Shown here piece after piece: positions 1 through 3,705 of a stretch of DNA of 6,448 bases. Under the pieces are notes generated by a model that was not told the DNA's origin, did no database searches, and was given only the letters and a program-made list of their open reading frames with translations. Position 1 is the first letter of the stretch. The number at the start of each line of letters is the position of its first letter. The position numbers and the translations under genes are program-made. The stretch is taken from positions 1 to 6,448 of the forward strand of contig CACXEN010000168.1 in NCBI GenBank assembly GCA_902766675.1, written 5' to 3'. This stretch comes from an uncultured Erysipelotrichaceae bacterium. Its GTDB lineage: Bacteria; Bacillota_I; Bacilli_A; Erysipelotrichales; Erysipelotrichaceae.

Positions 1-1131
1 GTGGCATTACCTTTGGTGATATCTATGCAATCCCAAGATTCTTCTGATGGCGTAAGACAATATGCTGGAAAATTAAGCACAACAGTATTAGATAATCTAA
101 GAGGTTTAGATGAAACAATACAGTATGATGATGGAATTGAACGATTATCAAAAATGAATAATGATACAGAAGTATTATTACAATACCAAGAAAAAACAAA
201 TGCATTAGCTTCAAAGAATAGAGCAATTAGTACAGCATTAATTTATATATTTGATATCGCAATGATTCTTTCTGCCATTTTATTAAATGGCTTAGGAAAT
301 ATTTCGATGGGGAATGCGATGGTTTGCATTATTGCGTTTATGAGCTCATTTGGGCCAACATCCGCATTAGCAGCTTTAGGATCCACACTACAAAATACAT
401 TTGCTAGTGGTAATCGTATATTAGATATATTGGATGAGACACCTTTACTACAGGATATAGAAGGAAATAAGGAAATTGAATTTGATCATGCAAGCGCAAA
501 AGATGTTTCATTTGCGTATGACAAAGAAAAAGTATTGGATCATGTAAATTTAATCGCAGATAAAAATCAGATTATCGGACTATGTGGTAAGAGTGGTTCT
601 GGTAAATCAACATTATTAAAATTATTTATGCGCTTTTGGGAAGTGTCAGACGGACAAATAGATATTTCAGATACAAATATAAATTCTATTAATACAAAGA
701 ATTTGCGGAATATGGAAAGCTATATGACACAAGATACGCACTTATTCCAAGATACAATTAAGAATAATATTAAAATCGCAAAGTTAGACGCAAGCGATGA
801 AGAGGTAATAGAAGCATGTAAAAAAGCATCGATTCATGATTTCATTATGAAACTAAAAGATGGCTATGATACACAAGTTGGGGAATTGGGTGATACTTTA
901 TCTGGTGGTGAAAGACAAAGAATAGCATTAGCAAGAGTATTCTTGCATGATGCGCCATTTGTATTATTAGATGAACCTACTAGTAACTTGGATAGTTTAA
1001 ATGAAGGAATTATTTTAAAATCTTTAAAAGAAGAAGGGGGAGGTAAGACAATACTTTTGGTATCACATCGTCCTTCTACGATGCGTATTTGTGATAAAGA
1101 ATATTCAGTTGAAAATGGAAGAGTATCATAA
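1..1131 (+). CDS. ABC exporter half-transporter, permease-ATPase fusion (5' truncated by window edge)
   Basis: C-terminal part of an ABC exporter subunit in which a membrane domain is fused to an ATPase. These proteins act as dimers in the cytoplasmic membrane and use ATP hydrolysis to move a substrate; the substrate cannot be read from sequence. Residues are numbered from base 1. Hydrophobic segments at about 78-96 and 104-128 fit the last two helices of the membrane domain. The ATPase follows from about 165: aromatic A-loop Y173, Walker A GKSGSGKST 196-204, Q-loop Q244, signature LSGGERQ 300-306, Walker B FVLLDE 320-325 with catalytic E325, D-loop NLD 329-331, and H-loop H356. All catalytic motifs are intact. 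The GTG at base 1 is only the window edge: exporters of this type are about 570-590 residues, so roughly 190-200 N-terminal residues are missing. The pattern (LDNLRGLDETIQ, ASGNRILDILDE) recalls CydC-like exporters, which often work with a second ABC subunit gene, but that assignment is weak. Confidence 0.93.
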   Translation: MALPLVISMQSQDSSDGVRQYAGKLSTTVLDNLRGLDETIQYDDGIERLSKMNNDTEVLLQYQEKTNALASKNRAISTALIYIFDIAMILSAILLNGLGNISMGNAMVCIIAFMSSFGPTSALAALGSTLQNTFASGNRILDILDETPLLQDIEGNKEIEFDHASAKDVSFAYDKEKVLDHVNLIADKNQIIGLCGKSGSGKSTLLKLFMRFWEVSDGQIDISDTNINSINTKNLRNMESYMTQDTHLFQDTIKNNIKIAKLDASDEEVIEACKKASIHDFIMKLKDGYDTQVGELGDTLSGGERQRIALARVFLHDAPFVLLDEPTSNLDSLNEGIILKSLKEEGGGKTILLVSHRPSTMRICDKEYSVENGRVS

Positions 1132-1163
1132 AAGGTTCACTTATTGAAGTGAACCTTTTGATT
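1130..1163. terminator. Hairpin terminator, probably bidirectional, overlapping the ABC stop codon
   Basis: There is a perfect 13-bp inverted repeat: AAAAGGTTCACTT at 1130-1142, loop ATTG at 1143-1146, and AAGTGAACCTTTT at 1147-1159. The left arm starts inside the TAA stop (1129-1131) of the ABC gene. A/T runs flank both arms, so the hairpin can end the rightward ABC transcript. It can also end the leftward SPFH operon, whose last stop codon lies only 13 nt away at 1173. Confidence 0.88.
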
Positions 1164-1172
1164 GGTAAGATA

Positions 1173-1424
1173 TTAAAGATCTTTACAATCTTCAATTCTT
1201 CTTTTTACGCCATTTAAGATAACATAACCTGCTTCAGGTATATCATGTTGGAGACTATGTGGATGTTGTCCATTGAGTGTATCGACATGTTTTTTGGGAA
1301 TAATTTCTTCTTGTGTTTGAATTGGTTTAGGCGCTATCTTTTTTTGATGAGTCGCTTTTGAAATAGATTGCAATGCACCAAGTCCAAACAACAGAACTAT
1401 CCAGACTAATAAGAAAGGCATCAT
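1173..1424 (-). CDS. Small single-pass membrane protein, unknown function, last gene of the SPFH operon
   Basis: This 83-residue protein is not one I recognise. Residues 3-19 (PFLLVWIVLLFGLGALQ) form one hydrophobic membrane segment. It is followed by a polar, Lys-rich and Pro-containing stretch (about 22-48), and then a C-terminal block, GYVILNGVKRRIEDCKDL (66-83), that looks like a small folded or binding motif. Positive charges just after the TM suggest the tail is cytoplasmic (inference from the positive-inside rule). It is translationally coupled: its ATG (1422-1424) overlaps the TGA of the preceding SPFH gene (1421-1423) as ATGA, and a second Met follows directly. That coupling, plus the TM and a sensible stop just before a terminator, argue it is real. 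In many bacteria a qmcA-like gene is paired with nfeD. This protein sits in that position but lacks NfeD's multiple TMs and C-terminal OB domain, so it is not a recognisable NfeD. Confidence 0.75.
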   Translation of the reverse strand: MMPFLLVWIVLLFGLGALQSISKATHQKKIAPKPIQTQEEIIPKKHVDTLNGQHPHSLQHDIPEAGYVILNGVKRRIEDCKDL

Positions 1425-2356
1425 TCGCTCTTTAGGCTTTCTGCCACACCTTGTGCAAGTCCTGCAATTCCTTGAATCTCAGATGGAATAATAATCTTTG
1501 TGGCTTGTCCTTGTGAAGCTGCTTCAAAGGCTTCTAAGCTCTTTAATTTAATAACAGCATCATCAGCACCTGCTTCTTTGATAGCTTTTAGACCATCTGC
1601 AGTTGCATTATGCACTGCACGGATTGCTTCTGCTTTACCTTCAGCTTCGCGGATTTCTTTTTCCTTTTCTGCTTCAGCTGCTAGAATAGTTGCTTGTTTT
1701 CTAGCTTCAGCTTCAAGAACTGCAGATTCTTTTCTACCTTCAGCAGTAAGAATCATAGATTGTTTTTCACCCTCAGCAGTTAGAATAGCTGCACGCTTTT
1801 CACGTTCTGCTTTCATTTGCTTTTCCATTGATTCACGAATAGCTGCTGGTGGTTGGATATTCTTTAATTCAACACGATTTACACGGATACCCCAAGCATC
1901 TGTTGCATCATCAATGATTGTAAGCATTTGTGAGTTGATGGTTTCACGAGAAGTTAGTGTTTCATCCAGTGTTAAATCACCAATAATATTACGTAGGGTA
2001 GTAGCAGTTAAGTTCTCCATTGCCATAATTGGATTTTCTACACCATATGTATAATCATGTGAATTCATGACTTTGAAATATACGACGGAGTCTATTTGCA
2101 TAGTTACATTATCTTTGGTGATAACTGGTTGTGGCGCAAAGTCAGCAACTTGCTCTTTGAGCAATACTCTTCTTACGACACGATCCACAAATGGGATTTT
2201 AAAATGTAAACCAGCATCCCAAGTAGTGCGATATCTACCGAAACGTTCAATTACATATGCATTTTCTTGTGGCACAATACGAGCACAAGATATCACCAAT
2301 AAAACGAGGGCGATTAATATAAATGTGATTTTTAAAAATTGTAAGAATTGTGGCAT
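1421..2356 (-). CDS. qmcA: SPFH/Band 7 domain protein, QmcA/paraslipin (stomatin) type
   Basis: This 311-residue membrane-anchored scaffold belongs to the stomatin/prohibitin/flotillin/HflK-HflC superfamily, whose members form large ring- or cage-like oligomers and organise membrane patches or proteases. N-terminal TM at about 8-24 (LKITFILIALVLLVISC). The SPFH domain spans about 26-175, with family blocks VPQENAYVIERFGRYRTTWDAGLHF at 29-53 in part, PVITKDNVTMQID (77-89), TTLRNIIGDLTLDETL (119-134) and WGIRVNRVELKNIQPP (155-170). A charged helix made of 11-residue repeats covers 180-245. The C-terminus includes KIIIPSE (287-293) and a Gly/Ala-rich tail. Length and order match the QmcA/YbbK family (about 300 residues). 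The start is supported by AGGAGGT 4 nt upstream of the ATG. It follows the RHH gene by 9 nt and overlaps the 83-residue gene by 4 nt. The qmcA name rests on family resemblance, not a proven orthology. Confidence 0.93.
   Translation of the reverse strand: MPQFLQFLKITFILIALVLLVISCARIVPQENAYVIERFGRYRTTWDAGLHFKIPFVDRVVRRVLLKEQVADFAPQPVITKDNVTMQIDSVVYFKVMNSHDYTYGVENPIMAMENLTATTLRNIIGDLTLDETLTSRETINSQMLTIIDDATDAWGIRVNRVELKNIQPPAAIRESMEKQMKAEREKRAAILTAEGEKQSMILTAEGRKESAVLEAEARKQATILAAEAEKEKEIREAEGKAEAIRAVHNATADGLKAIKEAGADDAVIKLKSLEAFEAASQGQATKIIIPSEIQGIAGLAQGVAESLKSE
1622..1819 (-). repeat. Hendecad (11-residue, 33-nt) repeats encoding the SPFH coiled coil
   Basis: Inside the QmcA-like gene, residues 180-245 divide into six consecutive 11-residue units in exact register: QMKAEREKRAA, ILTAEGEKQSM, ILTAEGRKESA, VLEAEARKQAT, ILAAEAEKEKE, IREAEGKAEAI. 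Each of the last five begins I/V and carries AE at positions 4-5. Eleven-residue periodicity favours a nearly straight or slightly right-handed coiled coil and is a known trait of stomatin-like C-terminal helices. The underlying DNA consists of diverged 33-nt repeats. Confidence 0.85.
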
Positions 2357-2360
2357 ATTT

Positions 2361-2367
2361 ACCTCCT
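2361..2367 (-). promoter_or_regulatory. Shine-Dalgarno of the QmcA-like gene, overlapping the RHH stop codon
   Basis: On the minus strand the motif AGGAGGT lies 4 nt upstream of the ATG at 2356. Its first two bases (2367-2366) are the last two bases of the RHH gene's TAG stop (2368-2366). A ribosome finishing the RHH gene therefore passes over the site that starts the next gene, which suggests coupled translation. The site also fixes the start of the SPFH gene. Confidence 0.85.
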
Positions 2368-2545
2368 ATTTCTTGATTTCATCTGGGATATATTTCCCGT
2401 TCTTTTTATGTTGTTTTACACATTCAGTTAATAAGTATTCTATCTGCCCATTGACTGAGCGGAAGTCTGCCTCAGCCCATTGCATTAATTCTTCGTATAG
2501 TTCTGCGCTCACTCTCAATGGGATTTGTTTTTTACCTTTAGGCAT
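2366..2545 (-). CDS. Small ribbon-helix-helix (Arc/MetJ-like) DNA-binding protein
   Basis: This 59-residue protein begins MPKGKKQIPLRV and ends PDEIKK. It has the ribbon-helix-helix plan: basic N-terminus, strand KQIPLRV (6-12) that would form the DNA-reading ribbon in a dimer, helix A SAELYEELMQWAEADF (13-28), turn RSVN (29-32), and helix B GQIEYLLTECVKQHKK (33-48). RSVN followed by an Ile-containing helix closely resembles Arc repressor (RSVNSEI). Aligning R11 to Arc R13 puts Q7, P9 and R11 at the base-reading positions Q9, N11, R13. An in-frame TGA immediately precedes the ATG, so this is the first possible start. There is no good Shine-Dalgarno; the ATG lies 5 nt after the upstream SPFH stop, so translation is probably coupled. 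It sits between two SPFH genes. Likely role, by inference: autoregulator of this operon. No toxin partner is visible, so an antitoxin role is less likely. Confidence 0.88.
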   Translation of the reverse strand: MPKGKKQIPLRVSAELYEELMQWAEADFRSVNGQIEYLLTECVKQHKKNGKYIPDEIKK

Positions 2546-2550
2546 TCATT

Positions 2551-3561
2551 CTAATAAAGAGAGCCGCTATTCACTACAGGCTGAGCATCGTGGTTACCAC
2601 AAAGCACCACGAGTAGATTAGATACCATTGCAGCTTTTCTTTCTTCATCTAAATCAACTGTGTTATTTTCTTTCAAACGATCAAGAGCCATCTCAACCAT
2701 TCCAACAGCACCATCAACAATCATTTTTCTAGCATCGATAATTGCACTTGCTTGTTGTCTTTGTAACATTACAGCCGCAATTTCTGGTGCGTAAGCAAGA
2801 TATGTAATTCTAGCAGAGATAATTTCAATACCAGCATTGTCAACATTCTTTTGGATTTCTTCTTGGATGCGATCTGCAACAAGAGAAGAAGATCCTCTTA
2901 AACTACCATCATCAGCTAAGCCATCACCTGTAGTATCAACATTAGGTGCTACGTCATATGGATATAAACGAACAATATCACGTAATGCTGTATCACACAT
3001 TAGAGATAGATACTCTTTATAGTTATCCACATTGAATACAGCTTTTGCAGTATCTACAACACGCCATGTGACCGCAATTCCAATTTCAACTGGATTACCT
3101 AATACATCGTTAATCTTTTGCTTTGCATTATTTAAAGTCATTACTTTTAAGCTGATCTTTTTACCAGCATCTTGTGCAACTACTGTAGATTCACCACCAC
3201 TTGTCATGATAGTTAGTGGGCTAGTATGACTACTTACATCACCGCTTTGCGATAATCTAGTCGCAGATGCAGGGTTGATTGATGTACAGAAAGGATTCAC
3301 AAAATAGAAGCCTTCACCTTTTAATGTACCAATGTATTTACCGAATAACGTTAATACTAGAGCCTCTTGTGGTTTTAGAACTTTTAAACCACATAGTGGA
3401 ATCCATGCGATTGCTAATACGATAATTGTTAGTATCATTCTAAAAGCACTTCCTGAGTTAATGCCTGTAAGTAGTGAAAGAATCGCTACCACATACACCG
3501 CAATAATGCCTAATAGAACGATCATTCCTATTTTTTTACCGGCTAATACTTTTTCTTCCAT
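2551..3561 (-). CDS. SPFH domain protein with two N-terminal TM helices (cd03402-like, uncharacterised subgroup)
   Basis: This 336-residue membrane protein is the first gene of the operon. Two hydrophobic helices at about 11-32 and 41-58 precede an SPFH core. The core starts at VLKPQEALVLTLFGKYIGTLKG in part (61-82) and continues with GFYFVNPF (84-91), NPVEIGIAVTWRVVDTAKAVFNV (156-178 in part), the SALR-equivalent TALRDIVRLYPYD (191-203), GIEIISARITYLAYAPEIA (244-262) and MLQRQQASAIIDARKMIVDGAV in part (265-286). It ends with a highly conserved-looking tail, NLLVVLCGNHDAQPVVNSGS (315-334). Unlike the QmcA-like protein it lacks long 11-residue repeats. Two insert-like segments stand out: a Ser/Thr-rich stretch at 102-135 and a DTTGDGLADDG loop at 209-219. 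A GGAG-type ribosome site at 3572-3580 lies 10 nt before the ATG. SPFH proteins scaffold membrane domains; the specific role of this subgroup is unknown to me. Confidence 0.92.
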   Translation of the reverse strand: MEEKVLAGKKIGMIVLLGIIAVYVVAILSLLTGINSGSAFRMILTIIVLAIAWIPLCGLKVLKPQEALVLTLFGKYIGTLKGEGFYFVNPFCTSINPASATRLSQSGDVSSHTSPLTIMTSGGESTVVAQDAGKKISLKVMTLNNAKQKINDVLGNPVEIGIAVTWRVVDTAKAVFNVDNYKEYLSLMCDTALRDIVRLYPYDVAPNVDTTGDGLADDGSLRGSSSLVADRIQEEIQKNVDNAGIEIISARITYLAYAPEIAAVMLQRQQASAIIDARKMIVDGAVGMVEMALDRLKENNTVDLDEERKAAMVSNLLVVLCGNHDAQPVVNSGSLY

Positions 3562-3583
3562 GAGTTTTTATTCTCCTTTTATC

Positions 3584-3602
3584 TGATATCATTATGATAT
3601 CA
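3584..3602. promoter_or_regulatory. Twin 8-bp palindrome, candidate operator over the SPFH-operon -10 box
   Basis: TGATATCA occurs at 3584-3591 and again at 3595-3602, separated by TTA. Each copy is a perfect palindrome, so the element is both a direct and an inverted repeat, with 11 bp between centres (about one helical turn). The minus-strand -10 hexamer (3591-3596) lies between and partly inside the two copies, and the expected transcription start (about 3584) is at the edge. A bound protein should block the operon promoter. The obvious candidate ligand is the RHH protein encoded in the same operon; this is inference. Confidence 0.6.
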
Positions 3603-3619
3603 AAATAATTCATTGTCAA
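3591..3619 (-). promoter_or_regulatory. Promoter of the SPFH-RHH-SPFH operon
   Basis: On the minus strand, TTGACA (3619-3614, perfect -35) is followed by a 17-bp spacer and CATAAT (3596-3591, 5 of 6 matches to TATAAT). The predicted start is near 3584, giving a leader of about 22 nt that contains the AAAAGGAGA ribosome site at 3580-3572. This is the strongest sigma-A-type promoter in the window. Confidence 0.8.
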
Positions 3620-3626
3620 GATAATT

Positions 3627-3641
3627 TTGACTGTCGGTCAA
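3627..3641. promoter_or_regulatory. 15-bp near-perfect palindrome TTGACTGTCGGTCAA, candidate operator
   Basis: Arms TTGAC (3627-3631) and GTCAA (3637-3641) are symmetric about T3634, with six of seven base pairs matching. The GAC-YG-W-CR-GTC pattern resembles operators of TetR/AcrR-family repressors. It lies just upstream of the SPFH-operon -35 and overlaps or abuts the candidate -35 elements of tex, so it could affect either direction. No TetR-family gene is in the window, so the cognate protein is unknown. Confidence 0.4.
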
Positions 3642-3644
3642 TTA

Positions 3645-3673
3645 TATATATGTTCTACAGTTTGATGTATAAT
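3645..3673 (+). promoter_or_regulatory. Promoter of tex
   Basis: A perfect -10 box, TATAAT, lies at 3668-3673, with a poor -35 (TATATA, 3645-3650) at 17-bp spacing. The predicted start is near 3680, leaving a short leader with AGGAGGT at 3690-3696, 9 nt before the ATG. A second, weaker possibility upstream is TTGACT (3627-3632), 16-bp spacer, TATGTT (3649-3654), whose -35 is inside the 15-bp palindrome. Confidence 0.6.
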
Positions 3674-3705
3674 TGAAATACTGAGTTTTAGGAGGTATAC
3701 GATAC

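Noticed and set aside
1..3. GTG at base 1 as a start codon for the ABC gene
   Set aside because: No upstream sequence is visible, the protein lacks the first membrane helices of its family, and the frame simply begins at the window edge.
23..226. 67-codon minus-strand open frame opposite the ABC membrane domain
   Set aside because: It is antisense to a convincing coding region and its hydrophobicity is a by-product of AT-rich sequence.
2366..2545. RHH protein as the antitoxin of a toxin-antitoxin pair
   Set aside because: No adjacent small toxin-like gene is present; both neighbours are SPFH membrane proteins. A regulator role fits better.
1500..2621. Two 184-codon plus-strand open frames (1500-2054 and 2067-2621)
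   Set aside because: They are antisense to the SPFH/RHH operon; the first is Ser/Ala-rich as expected from reversing the AE-rich repeats. Neither has a ribosome site or family motifs.
1421..3561. Naming the two SPFH genes hflK and hflC
   Set aside because: One has two TMs and the conserved LCGNHDAQPVVNSGS tail, the other is QmcA/paraslipin-like. Neither shows HflK/HflC hallmarks, and no hflX or ftsH gene is nearby.
2837..3586. Three plus-strand open frames of 61-84 codons (2837-3022, 3032-3229, 3332-3586) opposite the first SPFH gene
   Set aside because: Each is a shadow of a strongly supported gene on the other strand, without start signals or recognisable domains.
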